Positions 13,214 through 28,000 of a stretch of DNA of 64,000 nt are shown one piece after another. The stretch is from Acridotheres tristis. Taxonomy: Eukaryota; Chordata; Aves; Passeriformes; Sturnidae. The DNA lies in NCBI GenBank assembly GCA_037013685.1, contig CM072887.1, positions 45,125,154 to 45,189,153 of the forward strand, in the 5' to 3' direction. The notes under the pieces were generated by a model, which was not told the origin of the DNA, made no database searches, and saw only the letters and a program-made list of their open reading frames with translations. Position 1 is the stretch's first letter. Each line of letters starts with the position of its first letter. Both the position numbers and the translations under genes were made by a program.

Positions 13214-16200
13214 CAAAAAACTTCTTCTGTGGGATAAGTATAATCCTACTTCAGTTAGAGCATATTTCCTGTCTTGCATATCACATCTTTTCTTGACCAT
13301 CCTCTCAATTTCTTTTCCACTTTATTTCTACTTTTGAAATCATATTTTGCCATTTGACTTTTTTTATAATCTCTGGCACACAGGGTGTACTTACCAGCTT
13401 CTACACATCATCACGTAGCTGCAGCGCACTTCCATTTCCCTTTCTTCCCAACCACACCATGCTTCTGCAGCTGTGCCAATACTGATGTCTTTGGGCAATT
13501 ATCACCCTTTATGGCATTAAAATGCAGCTATTTTGTTTAGTCCGTCCTGAAGGGAAAGTTTTGCATATGTTAAAGCCCTGACATGCCTGACATCCTATAG
13601 AATAAAGTGAATGGATGAGTAGTGATTAATGACATTTAGTTTCAACTATGTAGTATCTATGTTCTTTGTAAATTAAGATATTAGCTCCACAACTTGGAGC
13701 AATTAAGGAAATTACTCATTTCCTTAGCACATAAATGTCTTAATGGTGTTTTTTTTCTCTATTTACATTGATTTTCACCTTTAAAAAAAAAATTGCAATA
13801 TATTCTACTTCTCTTTGAACAATGTTGGATCACAAGGATTGTTTTTCCCACCTGAATAAAGCCAGTGATATCTCTGTTTTATTATGTCATGTGGTCAAAT
13901 CAGCATGTCTTAGTATTTCTATGAAAGATGTTGCTAGTCACATTCTTTGGGTTTGCTTAAGAGAAAATAGTATAGATGGATAGAAGAATTCATGATGCTG
14001 CAACTTAAGCTCTATCATGTCTTTATGAAGAAGCTGTACAAAGCCAATTATGGAAAACTGTTAGGCTCCAAGCTCATAGCAATGCCTTTCCTGTTGGGCC
14101 CAAGCTTCTCCCAGAAGATCCCCAAATTAAGCCCTGATAGCCAAACCCCAAGGACAAATCTGTGCCGTAGTCAGAAGTGTAGTTCTGTGCCCTTGCTTGT
14201 GCACTGCCATAGAAGGCCCTAAACACGTAACTCCTTATTCTGTTATGAAATTATCTGTATAGCCATCACCAGTGGTTTAATCCACCCCTCTTAGCTCCCT
14301 GGAAGCATTAGCATTTCTCTATCTCAAAAGATACTGTGTCTGGAAGTCATCTAGAGGCTGTGGTCATAGTTGCCATATAAACATGTAAAAAAGAGGGATT
14401 GCTGTCTGAAAATATTTTTAATCTGAAAACTGGAGAAATATTTTGATTCTATCCCCTGAAGGGGCATGAATTTACCAGACTTCCTAATTCTAACATTCAA
14501 ATATTGTTCCTTTAGAGGGGAATTGCTATGAAGTCATCTGTATGGTGATATAGTGCCTTGCAGATCTAGCATCTCATTCTTGGACTTTCCATAGGGTTGT
14601 TTTGGTTTTTTTTTTTTTTAATCATGAAAGTTTCTCTCTATATCAGAATAAGAATATTTACTCTTACTGTTTGGGAATTCTTAGGATGGCTACAGAATAG
14701 TCCACTAGATCCCTCTGTTGTTTCCTAAATTAGTTTCTAATTGGCTGCACTTCTAAAAAATATGATGGACTAGTGAAACTCCACATCTGCAGGGGTTGAG
14801 GGAATATGTTATCAAACGTTTATAGCTCTTAGGGAAGTCAGCTGTGCTTGAAGATTTTTTTTTAAATAGACCTTGCCTTTAAGTGACTTGTTGCCCAGCT
14901 TTGTCCAGCTCAGCTGTTCTCAAAGTTAAGTAAAAAAAAGTGATTTTTTTTTTTTTATCTGTAGACTATGAATCAGGAATACATCCCTTAAGAGGAATGA
15001 GGATACATCGTTTATATTTATTGTTTGAATTGCATATTGCAGGTCAAGAAGACCAACCTACCAAGTCAAAAAAGGGAATTGACAGAGAGGATCTCTTCCA
15101 GGGGTGCCTGGAGCCTTTGATCTGCTTCCACTGTAGGAAATATTTTGTGCTGGATGTTTGTTGCCCTGTATTGATTCTTTCCTCTGCCACAGGGAGACCA
15201 AGGGTGAATCTGTAACTATGTGATATTTCTCATTGCATTCGTAGACCAGTTTCATTTTATGCTGTGACCTGCAGGTGATTAAAAAAAAAAAAGCCAAGAT
15301 CCAACCCCAGATTATTTAATTGGTTAATAAATAAGAACATAGAAAAGGGAAAAGCAGTCATAATTAAACATACGGGGCTTTGTTTCAGAGTCTGTAATTC
15401 ACATTTCTATTGCTAGGATCAATGTAGCACAAGGAAATCCACATTTGTTTTCTCTGTACATGAGTGGTTTTGACACTTCATCTTGCAAATGTGCATATAA
15501 CAGCACCTTTATTTAGTGTTAATGTCAAAACTTAGAGCCTTGCAGCATCTGTGGAATGCCCCTAGAGTGCTTAGAAATAAGGCTTTAAGGAAAAATAATT
15601 CTAAATTCTTCTATTTCTTTTAAGTGGAGCATGGAACAATGATACTTGTATGAATCAAATTTATATAGTCCCAGGCTGGAGGAATATTGTCCTTTCAACA
15701 AATACTCCACTAATATATGATGTAAGAAACAACATAATTATCAAACCTGAGTTGAAACTTTACTTTTAAAAAGAGTGCAGAGGCTTTCTGTTTGCATGTT
15801 TTAAGAAGTATCAGTATTGTCAGCCACTACAGAGACCATTTATGGTGTCTGCCAAAGTCAGAAGATGCATTTTTCGATGCATACAGCTTCTTATACAGGT
15901 ACAGAAGGCAGCCAGCCTTCTGCTTATGGACTGTGGGAGCTGAGGATCTTCCTCTAAAATAAAATAAATAAAAGATAAAGTGATATGCTAAACTATTTTT
16001 TTTCATAGATAATTTCATTCTCCCCTGTTAACTTTTCAAATGCAAAATATGAATAGGGAAATTTTAATTTGTAAATTAGTAATTTTTCAGCTTCACCAAG
16101 GTTTCCAAATGTTTAGAACAATTTAGAAGAATCTTTACATGTTGTCTGACACTTTTTTTTTAACATCAGTTGTAAAAACAGTACTTTCAGTACTTAACTG

Positions 16201-19200
16201 CTTTTTTTAACTAGCAGAAAACATACAGCATTCAAAAAATTGTAGAAATTCTCATTTCTGAATGCCTTCTAACTTTTTCCAGCACGCTACATAAAAACAA
16301 GAACTATAAAAATTATTTTAGTCATACAAAAAAACCCCCACAAAAACTAGAATAAAAGCAAGAAAAATCTCTTAAGTTCATGTCTTAAATTAATTGTTTG
16401 CTATTTAAATGAATGCTTACTGGCCTCTTTCAACTCAAATTCCCACCGTTTCTTTTAAACTAGTCTGGTTGTATAGTTGTAAACAATTTCCTTTAGACAT
16501 CTGTCTAACCTGCAGTTAGGATTAGGTAATTGCATCCTGCTATGGCATTTAGCCATTTAGCCATGGTAAGGGATTCCCATTACTGCAGTGAAGACCATGG
16601 AAGAAGTTCTGGCTGAATTTCCTTCGGGGATCTAGAGTGAATGCAGACAGGAGTGGCAGCTGTAATGTCTTTTGGAAAGGCAATCCTTTCTTCAGCAGTT
16701 CCACTCCCAGCCAACTCCACTTGGCCAGGTCCCTATCCTCACTGGGCAGGGAGCACAGATGGCAACCTGTGGATTTTCTCCCATTTAGCTGGAACTAGGT
16801 GCCCAGATTTCCTGGGACATGACATATTTTCTCACATGTTTTTGAGTCTTTTGTATTTTTCCATAGCTTTTCTTATAACTTAAAATTCTGGAAACTGCAA
16901 AAGCAGTGAGTATTTCAACAGACTCAGAACTTTATTCCCCCCTTTTTGGATCAATACTCCTACTCTGCTTTAATCCTAGAAATGATCTAGTCCTGGAGAT
17001 ACCCAAGAGAGACACTGATATGCACTGAACAATAAGGAGTGCCTACTGTGAGAGTTGTCAGGTGACATCCAAAAGATCCATGAATTTTTACAATCCTCTC
17101 CTTATAGCTCATAACACTTTATTTATTCATACCAATAATTCTAGGGAAAGTGCAAACTCAGCTGTTCAGTGGTGAACTGAGCTGACTGGAGCAGCTGGAA
17201 ATCATCCAGGTTTCTCTCCAATTGTGGGAGCTGCTGCTGGTGAAAAACCTGCTCATATTCACTCCTGCCATAGGGTCACAGCCTGTGAGTTCTGAGGGCT
17301 GGTGTAGAAGGAACTTCAGGGTTATTTGGAGATTAAAGAATCTGGGTGCCTTTGGAAAATGTTCTCGAGGCATACAACGGGGAGTGAAAGAAGGAGAAAC
17401 AAGACCAATTTGTAAAGCTCTGTTAAGAATTTTATCATAAGGACATTGAGAGTCTTATAGCCTGATAGGAAACCAGAAAATAATTTCTCAAAAAATCAAT
17501 AAACCCCATAGATGTTTCCAAAAGGACAGAGTAGTAATCAAAAAGCTGAAATAGAGGACTGTTTAAGCTGTTGGATACAAGGGAACAAGCTGTTAAAAAT
17601 CAAATTGCCTCAGCTCAGTTTTCTATATTGAACTGTTTTGTGAATCTATCCTATTTAACTTTCATAAGATGAAGCACTGACAGTTTTTGAAAGGGAAATG
17701 TGAGACTAAAATAAAATTTTCTGTAATGCTTCCTCATCGATATTTCAGGAAAGTGTTTTAATTAGGTGGGTAAATAGGCAATTAATGAATACCTGACTCA
17801 CCTGAGTACCAATCAAAGTGGAGTTCTTGGAGGATTTCTTTAACTTTTCCTGAAGTTAATTTGATACGTTCTTCCTGCATTATCAGATTTTAAGTCCAAT
17901 TAATTAGTAAGGAAGAGTTGGGAATATGTTTGGTTGCAAAAATGTGTTTTTAAAGCAGGGAGCTGTAAACACTCCTGAGGAACACAGAGTCCTTGGGATT
18001 TACTGAAAAAGTTTTGGAAAAGCTTCTGAGACAGCTCAGGCCTTCTGTGGGAGCAATGCAAACAACTAAAAAAAGATGAATGAGGTTATCAAAAAGTTAG
18101 AGAAACTCTTCTACAGATTATATAATTTTTTAAGATTATAGGCTGAAAAATGTTTGGAAACTAAAAAAGAAATAAATAAAACAACCAAAGAAAACCACAA
18201 AAAAATCAAAGTACATGGATTGTGATGCAGGCGCAGCATGATTAAAATGAAGGAACAGCACACCAAAGAGCTGGATGAAAAGCACCTGGCACCTTGAAGC
18301 ACCTGGCAAGGACTAGATAGAGGAAAAAAACAAACAACAAAGCCAAACTCAACAAGTTTTAGGTTTCTCTTTCCATATCTAAAGTTCTTTGCTGTATCTT
18401 CAGAGCTGGAAAAATGTACACTAAAAGCGGGTTAAAAATGCAGTCATTAATCTTGTGCAGCATGGAGAGCCTACTTAAGGGGAGACAGAGCATGACCCAA
18501 ACTTGCAAACCAGATGGATAAAAGAGAGAGATTTCCATTGTCCTTTAGTGGCCCAGAGTCCTGCACAGTGTAGTTTCTCATACTTCCACTTTTCCTACAA
18601 AAGCACTTGAAAAGCTTTTCTGCTTGCGTCAATGTAGGGTGAAATCCAGTAAAAAACAATTAGAAGTTTTCAGGGGATATAAATATCTTGTCTGTGTAGT
18701 AGGTAACTACTGTACAACTGTGCTTCTTATGTGCCTCTTACAGTATATTTTTTGCCTTGATTTTGTCATTGCTGTTGATGTGACTTTGCTTCAGAAGAAT
18801 CTTCTGATCCTCACACTGTACGTTCCTTGCTGGGGTCCCTCTGTGGTTGTATGTGGGGAATGGGATAGGGAAGAGTCACATCCCAGGGAACAAGCTAATA
18901 TCACCTCTCTTATCTTTATGGCTGCATCCATCCCTTACTGAGCTGTTGCAAGATAAATATAGGTAAGAAGCTAAAGTTAGTGTAATTCTTAACTGACACT
19001 GCTTGATGACTTAAAGTGTGCTATTTTTCTCCTGTATTACTTCAGAACTGTGCTATCATTTTAGCTGGATCTGAAGGTCCCAACACCTAGCTTTTAAAAT
19101 TCTCTGATTATGAAGTCCACAGAACTCCTACAGAATGAGTGTTATAATAGAATGCATTTCTTTTAGATGTTTCTGACTGGAATTTCAAGTGCTGTCTCAT

Positions 19201-22200
19201 TAAACTACGTAATTATTATTTTACTAGTTTTCACTTATCAGGAGCCTGGAAATCTGTTAATGTAGCTGAATTTTGAAATGTTGCTGTAGCACATCTAACA
19301 TCTCTAAAATATGAAAGGAAATATTCATCACTCTTGTTTTACAGAGTGTATTTAGTTTCATTATTCAGTTTGTAAAAGGGTGGATGATTTCAGGTTATTT
19401 ACCAAGCCTCTGCTCTGGATATTTCTTGAAGGCAGTTTGTTTTAAAGCGAACGTCACGCACGTAAGGTTTGAGGTAGATCACATTAATGATTGATCCATT
19501 GAAAGCCTTGATCTTTTAATGTTAGGCACAGTATTGCCTGCTATGTTCTACAGTCTTCTGTCAAGCACTGCTTGCACTGTTATTAGTCCCTGATGATGGG
19601 TAGCACTCCTGTCAGTGACACAACACTGTTTGTTACAATGGTCCCTGGGACAGAAAAAGCGGATCAGCAGTGTGGAGCAGCATGCAGGTCTCTGGTCTTT
19701 CTGAGCATTAATGCATTCAAGGTTCGCAGAGTCAGGTGGAGCTGCAAGGGGCAATAGCAGGTCTGCTAGCCCTGGCTTGTCCCTTCCTCTCCTTCCCTGG
19801 GGCTCCACCAGCGGCTCTGTGGTCCAGTCCATCCACAAATTCATCCCACAGATGGATAGATGGAATTTATCTACAGCAGCTCTAAAGCTGACGCGAGGTG
19901 GAAGTCGGAAGGCGTAGCTGAAGAGGAAGGTTGCCAGCAGCTTGTTCTTTTACTAATGCAACCAAGACAGCTGCAGAATGAGATGTACTCAAGTGGAGGG
20001 GCTTGTTCTGGAGCTGCACAACTGAGGGCAGGCTGGTTGCAACCACCTGGCTGACAGCCAGCTTTCTCACCTCTGCAGGACATTTCCTCATGTGGGGACA
20101 AATCCTTGGAGCCTCAGCATGCAGCCTATTCTGCAGAATGACATGTCAGGGCCCTGTTTATATGGTGCTTATCAACCACTACAGAAGTATTCCAAGGTTT
20201 TCCAGACTAGCTTTGCCCAGCTAGTTGCTGGATGAGATAAATGGAGAAGTTCATCAAATTGCATCCACACAGTAATTCTAAAACGGAATGGGGAGGAGAG
20301 AGGAGAAACATGAAAACAAAAAAAGCAAACCTGCAATCATCAGGTTTTCTCATAAGTCTGATAGATCAAGCTGAAGGAAAAAAAGAATTTGCTTCTCTTA
20401 CAGCTCTGGGAATTTCAATGAGACTTGACCAATTTCTTTATAGGCACCACAGGATGCCAATCAGCATATGACAGGCTCTCAGAAACACTTCTATGCTGCT
20501 CTGCTATGGATTTGTTTCAGCTCTGACTGTGAAGGCTTGTTCTTTCAAGTGCCTCTGTTCCACATTCCTTCTTCAGAGTCCAGAATATCAACAATATGCA
20601 GCCACATCTGAAGGCTGCCACATCAGGGCATGGCCAAACATGTTTATAAATGAGACTAATTCTTGCCTTGGTGAGTTGAAGTTTGACTGAGTGTTGTTTA
20701 CATAGGTTGTGGTGCTCTAATTCAAGAGGTTGTTAACTTTTGAGTGTGCCACTGAAGTTTGAAAGCAGCAGCTTTCCTGACACACACTCACACATAAAAT
20801 TGTGGTGAGGTTGCAACTGAGAATGTAAAACAACAACTTAAACCCCAGGGTAATAAGTGAAAGAAAGTTCCAAGCCTATGATAAATGAAAGAAAGCCAAA
20901 CATAAGATACAGGTTATATCTTCTAGAAACCTTACCATTCTAATAAAAGATAAAGTGCTAGAAGGACTAAAAGAAAAATGTTTATGGACTTTAATAAGCA
21001 ACTAACTGAGACTATAAATACAACATCAGTTTGATCATTAACAGTATACATTAGCATGATCTCAGGCAAAGTTTATATTTGATATTTTTAAAGGGGTTTT
21101 TTGTGGTTTGTTGTTTTTTTTTTTTTAATTCTGATCTTTGCCAATCTTTACAAAGCTTGCAGTATTGAGAAAAGGATTGCTTGCCTCAGTAAAAACCACT
21201 AGGTGGTAAAATGCAAGAGGTTAAGGCTAGCAATACCCTCTGGGTAACATTTGGTAAAAGAGTTTTAAATTTTGGAGTGAAATTTTTCATATAGTTTCAG
21301 TACTTATGAATGCAAAATGAGAAAACATGCACAATAGAGACTGAAATGAGGCCTGAAAACTAAAGAGAGCCCCTTGCTGTCCTACCTAGTGTCATGGACA
21401 GCCCATCCATTAAGAAAGGCTAGCTTTATTCATAAAGATTTCTATTTTTGAGTGATTACATGAGATAAGTTGTGTAGAGATTAATATGTTGTCCAGCGCC
21501 TCCTTTTTTTTTTTCAGTGTGCTGTGGTGCTCCATGGGTAAATCACCAGATCACCACTCTGGAGCCACTGGGCACTCCCCAGACTAGTTTATTCTTGGAG
21601 ACAGAGGCTGAAAGAGTGAGGCCAGGAGCAAGTGATGTTGACACACACAGCTACACTGAGATTAAATATGTCATGAGATGTTTTTTCAAGCTTGATGTCA
21701 AAGGAATAAGATGTGGTACAAAGTAAGCAGATATAAGGCAAATCTCATTGAAAAATCAAGAAATTATAAAAGAATGTTCAAAACTAAAGTGGATCAACTT
21801 GACTGTCTTCTTTTCCTTGAATGACCCTGTTTTTTTCTATGCAGTTGTCAGATGTACACCTTTCTGAAATGCCTCCAGCCTTTCAGCTCTCATTTTCTGT
21901 AGGACAACTAGGACATAACCTTCCAGATAACTTTCTGTCATTTTATTGTACTGACACTTGTCCTTCTTTTCTGTTTGCTCAATGCCCTTTTCATGATATG
22001 AGTATGCTTCTAATGTCACACTAAATCATGACTGTCTTCCCTTCTGGACAGCAGCTGTATCTTAATTTGTTAGTGAGTTACCATTTGTTGAGGCTTAACT
22101 GGTACAAAACCCACTCTAAAGGCAGAATGGGTGATGTTTGAGTAAAATTATATTAACATTGGATCACAGAGACACTGAAATCTCCAAGGAAAGGTTTGAA

Positions 22201-24782
22201 TATAAACCAACTCACCCAGGGTCTGCTTTCCTTTTTAACTAGCTTGCAATGCAAGTTACATTAAGTGTCAGATTCTGTGATATCCATTTATTTATTTCTA
22301 AGCAAATATATTCTGAGAGGCAGCTTTCTTCTGCAGATGGATGTCTTTGTGTTACCGTTTCCTGTTTATTTTCTCGCATTTCATTTTCATGTAAATCTGA
22401 AATATACCGTTCAAGCTATGAGATCAGAACTGGTTATAATACTTAAATGGCATAGTGAGAATAGCCAAAACTCGAAGTGCACTGGCATTAGATCACCTTC
22501 ACAAATCCTTGATACATAATGAAAACCCATTTCAAAGAAGTTCTCTTTTTATAAAATAATTTATTTTTTTAATCAGCTTCTCTTATTTACGGAGATACCT
22601 GCAAGAATGAGCCCTTTATTTTTCCAACCAACCTTCTGTTTGCAATTTTAAAAAAAATTGCTAAATTATTTTTTGAGAAGGCAATAAAGATTATATGGGT
22701 AGCGAAATATGTTACATTCATATTATGTTAACATATAAATCTTTTATTTTTAGTGGATCTCGGGGGGGTTTTTTAAGTACTTTAGATGTGCACAGGTATG
22801 AGCCTTTTCAATTAAAAATCAGAGGCCCCTCAGAGCCTTTAATGGATAGTGGTAGAATTTTACCAGATTTTGGTGTTGTGCCTATTCAAAAAGCCACCAT
22901 TATTTTTCTAACTGTTGATGGAAGAAAGGTGGGTAAGGTCTGATGAGTTTGAAGACAGGAGAGTTAGTGGAGCTGAATAGCTCCCTGAGCCAAAAAGAAA
23001 TACTGCCAGGAAGTGAATGGTTCTTTGGAAATTGTTTTGAAATGTTCAACCAAAATTTATGTCATAATTGTATTTATCTTTTATTTAAGCTACTAATAGA
23101 AAAAATGACAGAAATGTATGAAATATGGCAGTATGATTTGTAGTTTAAGGGGGGAAAAAATCACAATTTCATAGCAAAATAAGCAAAACAGATTCTAATA
23201 GTCATGTTAGATTATCAAAATTGCCTGTTATGAGCAGCTTAGAAGTCTAGTAGGCACATATTTTTGCAGTTTCTGCACAGATTTTAAATGTAGAAGCTAA
23301 ACTCTTCCAGTTCAGGAAAATATTTTGGAACTCATGATTTTCAGGTCATTGCATGGTGTTCTAAGTTATAACCCCTTATGCCATTCCCTCCATAGGAGCT
23401 TCAGAGATAAAATGGTACTTAGTCCAACTTTTGTTATGATGTGCCCTACTCACATGTGTTTATTGAGGCATTACAAAGAACAGCCATAGCAGCCACTGCA
23501 CGGTGCAGCACAAATTGGTTATCATTTCTGAATCCCTGTGGGTGCAGGGACAAGAATTACAAGTGTCTTCAGTCAACATTCTTAATGCAGTTTCTTTTCT
23601 TGTTAGACGGTTCTTGTTTCTTTAACAAAGATAATTTTCAAGCAACTATTCATGTAACAGCTTCTTAATTGGCAGGGTCCCTGAGCCCTGGGGTTTCTGG
23701 CAGGAAAGCTGGTGACATTCCTTATGGCACCAAACAATCCAGATCATATCCAAGATAATGTGTAAGAAGAATACTGAGAGGCTGCTTGGAAACTCGCTTC
23801 TATTTACTCTTCTTGTCTTTTTCTGTCATCAGGCTTTCTGTCATTTAATGTATGGAATGATAGAGTAGCTTGTCTGTTCCAAATTAGACCATTCAGTTAT
23901 TTTATTTTATGAACTTCCCAGTCTATGGATAACTACATACCAGGAAAAAACGTTTAGCCAATACTTTGTGAATTTGAAAAAGGAAGCATTTGAGTGAAAA
24001 GGGAATTGATGATTAATCTAGGCAAGTGGTACAGAGATTATTTTTGAGGTAATACTACATTTGGGCATAAAAAAATTCAGTATTTGCTTGTACCAAGTAT
24101 ATAACATCTTCCAAACTGTGGAGTTCTGACACAGCTTCTCTCTTTTTTTTTTGTACACTGTGCCAGGCAAGCAGAAGGAGCCCATAAACCTTTCAGCACA
24201 CAGTATTGCTGTGAACAATTACTCCTTTTATAAAAGTTGCCTTTTGTTTGAGGTAGATAGAAACAAAGCCAGTTGCAAGGTAATTATAGCCTGAAAGGAA
24301 ATCATGCTGGATTGTGATTCTAGGGTGTTAAATGACTGTCAAGGTTGGAAGTAGGTGTACTGGCAAAGAAAACCCAGGAATTCCCTTGAGGTTTCCTGGG
24401 AATTCATGGGGAAGTTCATTGTCATCATTATGTATTCTCCTGCTACATGAAATACCATCACTGCCAGCACTCAGTTTCCCTACAGGCAGAAGATGAGTCC
24501 AGAGTAGTCTGGGGACCCAGAGTGGGCAGATAAGGCAGCACAGTTTTCTGGTTTGGCTAGATGAAGAATTGAGGTCCATATGCTTTCTGTGTGCTCTGGG
24601 AGGTCCAGCAATTATGGAGTGAGTCAGAGTTTCTGAATCAACCGCTTGAGTTTGTGCTCATACACTTAAGTGTGTAGGTTTATCATGCATTTTTGGCACA
24701 GTTTTATTTCCTCGGGGAACAGGAGCACATCAGCAGCAGGTCTGCTGGTTTGTGCATCATATTTGTATAAGTGGAGGTTCAC
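13214..24782. other. Non-coding stretch, no gene seen
   Basis: About 11.5 kb of mostly AT-rich sequence. A GC-richer section at about 19700-20060 holds several overlapping open frames on both strands, none recognised. T-rich tracts lie near 14605 and 21110. A pyrimidine tract ending in CAG at 21515-21517 has a weak donor 20 bases later, which I do not count as an exon. Confidence 0.6.
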
Positions 24783-25035
24783 ATTTAGGACGAGAGGATA
24801 CAGTCTTTAGCTGTGCCAGGGAAGGTTTAGATTGGACATAAGAAAAGGTTCTTCACAGAAGAGGTGACTGGGCATTGGAATGGACTGCCCAGGGAGGTGG
24901 TGGAGGTGTTTAAAAGACTGGACATGGCACTGAGTGCCATGTTCTAGTTGACAAGACGGTGTTTGGTCATGGTTTGGTCTTGGATGATCTCAAAGGTCTT
25001 TTCCAACCTAGTTGATTCCTGATTTCTGTTATCCT
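24783..25035 (+). mobile_element. CR1 LINE 3' fragment
   Basis: The + strand shows the CR1 series GGGAAGGTTTAGATTGGACA, then TTCTTCACAGAAGAGGTGAC, GGCATTGGAATGGACTGCCC, AGGGAGGTGGTGGAGGTGTT and finally AAAGGTCTTTTCCAACCTAG. The terminal tail is degenerate (TTGATTCCTGATTTCTG). About 250 bases remain, without an open frame; the copy is 5'-truncated. Confidence 0.9.
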
Positions 25036-28000
25036 GAAATGACTGCCATGAATTCATAGGACTGGCTTACATTAAACAGTAGGTAACAATCAAGGGTAAG
25101 GAAAAAAATGAGTAAACTTGGATAAATAGGAATGAGATAAATTAGTTAAATTAGAAAAGCAGCAAGAAATAACGTGCCTTGGGAAAATTGCTAAAATGAT
25201 CTATGGAGAGTGATATTGTTGAAGAGCTACTGTAATTATGTAAAGTAGTCAGCAAATCCAGGGAGCTGTCACATGTTTTATCAAACTGGCTAATTTGCTC
25301 CATCATTTCTAACAATATCTTCATTCTACATGGTCCATACAGGCATGCAATCATGCATGTTTCCTTCATATGGTAAAGATTTTTTCCTTTGCATTTGGAC
25401 CAACCATTATAATCCATCTCCTTTGTTGTCAAAACGCTGCTGATAATTTAGAAAAAATTAAAAGCTTGTACAAGAAACATTCATTCTTCATTTTCTGAAA
25501 AGATTAAATTCCTATTAGAGGTTTTCATTCTCTTTTTGATTAGAACTGCCTGTCTCAGCAAGGGCTTGTGAAATCATTTCAGTGTGATCAACACTCAATT
25601 TTCAGCTAAATGTCAGACTGAGAAATATTTGAATGCTGTTTATCAGAAATCAGTATTCTGAGCACTGGTTTCTCTCAGGCTTCTTGATCCTTGACCTTCA
25701 CTACTTATTTATTTATATATTGATTTACTGTCAATTAAGTTGGTTATTAAGTTTACAGTAAATTAAAATCATAATGTATGACTGTCTTTTGTCTAAGAAG
25801 GATGGAATATATACTGAGACTAGCACTATATAGAAAATACAGTGTATAATTGTAAATATACTTTTATATGTACAAATTAGGAAAGAATCCTTAATGAAAG
25901 AATTCCTCAAAACAACTCAGACTTTTGATCTTTAAAGAGCTGATGATCAAAATTATGTTCTGAACTTCATATTAAAAGATCTGTTATTAGTGTTCCAGTA
26001 TCAAAAGCTCTGAAAAAATATAAACTGTCAAAACCGAGGTGACTTGTGCATGTTGATATATAGCCTTGATGCTTGACAACCTCACTGCAAAGAGCAGGTT
26101 GAGGAAAAGTGACGGGAATAATTACTTTGAACCTTTCTGACCTCTACTGCTCTCATTCCCTTTTTCCTCCCCTAGCCCCATCATCTACTGTGCCCTCTCC
26201 ACATTGCTTCTTGCTCTGCTTTAATTTTTCAATTTGTTTTGAAAGACAACAAAAATTTCCTGTCAAGGTAATCTTCAAGAGCTGGAGAGGAGCAGCCAGC
26301 TCTGACTGGTGGTGCTCTTGCAATCTGCCATGCAGTATGCCAGGATCATGCTGTAGCACACTCACTTCCAGACTCCAGGATTCTTCCATTTTCCTGCACA
26401 GTGCTCCAGCTAAGCAGGGAAAAAACCTCTCTCTTCTTTCATATGCTCCTCCTCCTTTGTCCTGTTAAGAAGGACTATTCAGAAAATAAACATTACTTTT
26501 TACAGGAGCTTTGCAGCATTTGCATGTGAACCACATAATCTAAGCATTGAAGCAAAACTAGCACTGTGTGGATACAATTTGTATGGAAGCAAAATCTGGC
26601 TGCTATTTAGGTATTTCAAAAGCAGCTGAGCTCTGCCCAAACTCAGAATTTATTCTGAGTGCACTGACCATGAAAACCTGGCAACATAATTAAAACTGAG
26701 ATCAATGCATCAGACAGCAGATAATAATAATCTGCTTCTAGGGTCGCCACACAGATCCCACAATATCACACATCTGGGTTTCATCTGCTATCATCAGATA
26801 GTGCAGTGCTTCCAGGGTGCTCATAAACTTCCCAATCCTTTAGGCAGGAGGCTCTGGGGAAAAGAAGGGCAGAAAAAGAAGCAAAGCAGCAGCAGTGGAG
26901 GAGTGGTGCCTGCAGATCCTTCAGCTGATCTCCTCCCAAGTCATTCCAAAGAAAATATTTGCATGTCTAACCTACAAGTCGGAATTCTGAGACATCATAT
27001 GGGAATCTGATAAATAAGGGTTAGGAGGCAGGAATCTCTGCATCATAGTGAAATACTTCAGAGTCATACAGAAGGGTGATTTTGGATGTCTTTAAAGCAC
27101 AGAACCCATATTTACACTAGAAAGTGAAAGTCTCTTGCTTCCAAGGAGCAGTATTTATATGAACACTCCAGTGCCATTTCCAGAAGAGACAAGAGTTGTG
27201 TATGTCATGCCAGGAAACTTCTTTGGTAATTTAATGGCCATTAATATATATCAGTACAACTTTTAAGTATGTTGTAATGTCTCTCTTTTTGATTAGAAGC
27301 TCTATTGCCTAGGGTTTGGAAAATGAAATTAGTATTCTCTGTGTGGCAAACTCTTTGTGTGTAGCTTTTGCATTTAATAAAAGGGAATTATAAAAAAGTC
27401 TGGGCTGTCATTCTTAATTTTTTACATGACCCTTATGAAAATAAGGAAAAAACCCACCAATTTTTCTATTGTGCTTCCAAGGACAATTCATAACTAAAAG
27501 GAAAAAATACTTTTTCCTGAAATAAGCCAGTGCAAATAACCATAGGACCTTTCTTTATTTGAACAGCACTCCGCCAAGTTTCTCTACAAACCCGAATTAC
27601 AGTTGCTATATCCAATCTTGTTTGCTCTGCCAACCTGTAGAAATAGCTATCACAGTTTGTTATGAATGCTACACTATGACAGGGTCTGTATATCCACAAA
27701 AATATTCCGCATACACTGTCTAGTTCTCTTTGCAGACAGAAAAAGGAAATGTTAATGCCAATCAGTTCTTCTTTATCACCAGAGCTGGGAGTGGATAGTT
27801 TTAGGAATGAAAGGAAAGTACACAGACCAAGTCGTTATTCCTGCTTGCTGTCTGCAGTCAGCAGTCATGTGCTTGTTTTATGTTACTCCACAGTGATTGG
27901 ATGATATAGTGAAATTAGAAAAGAAATCCTGTACTGTTGCAAAATATATGTTTTGGAAAATATTTGCTTAAGTATATGACAAAAATATATTCACCTCCAA

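Noticed and set aside
21500..21540. A 20-base exon between a T-rich acceptor (AG 21516-21517) and a GTAAAT donor
   Set aside because: The donor is weak and the tract is a simple poly(T); such pairs are expected by chance in T-rich DNA.
26109..26468. A 119-codon + strand frame
   Set aside because: Low-complexity S/P/C/L-rich composition from a pyrimidine-rich stretch, with no recognisable motif.
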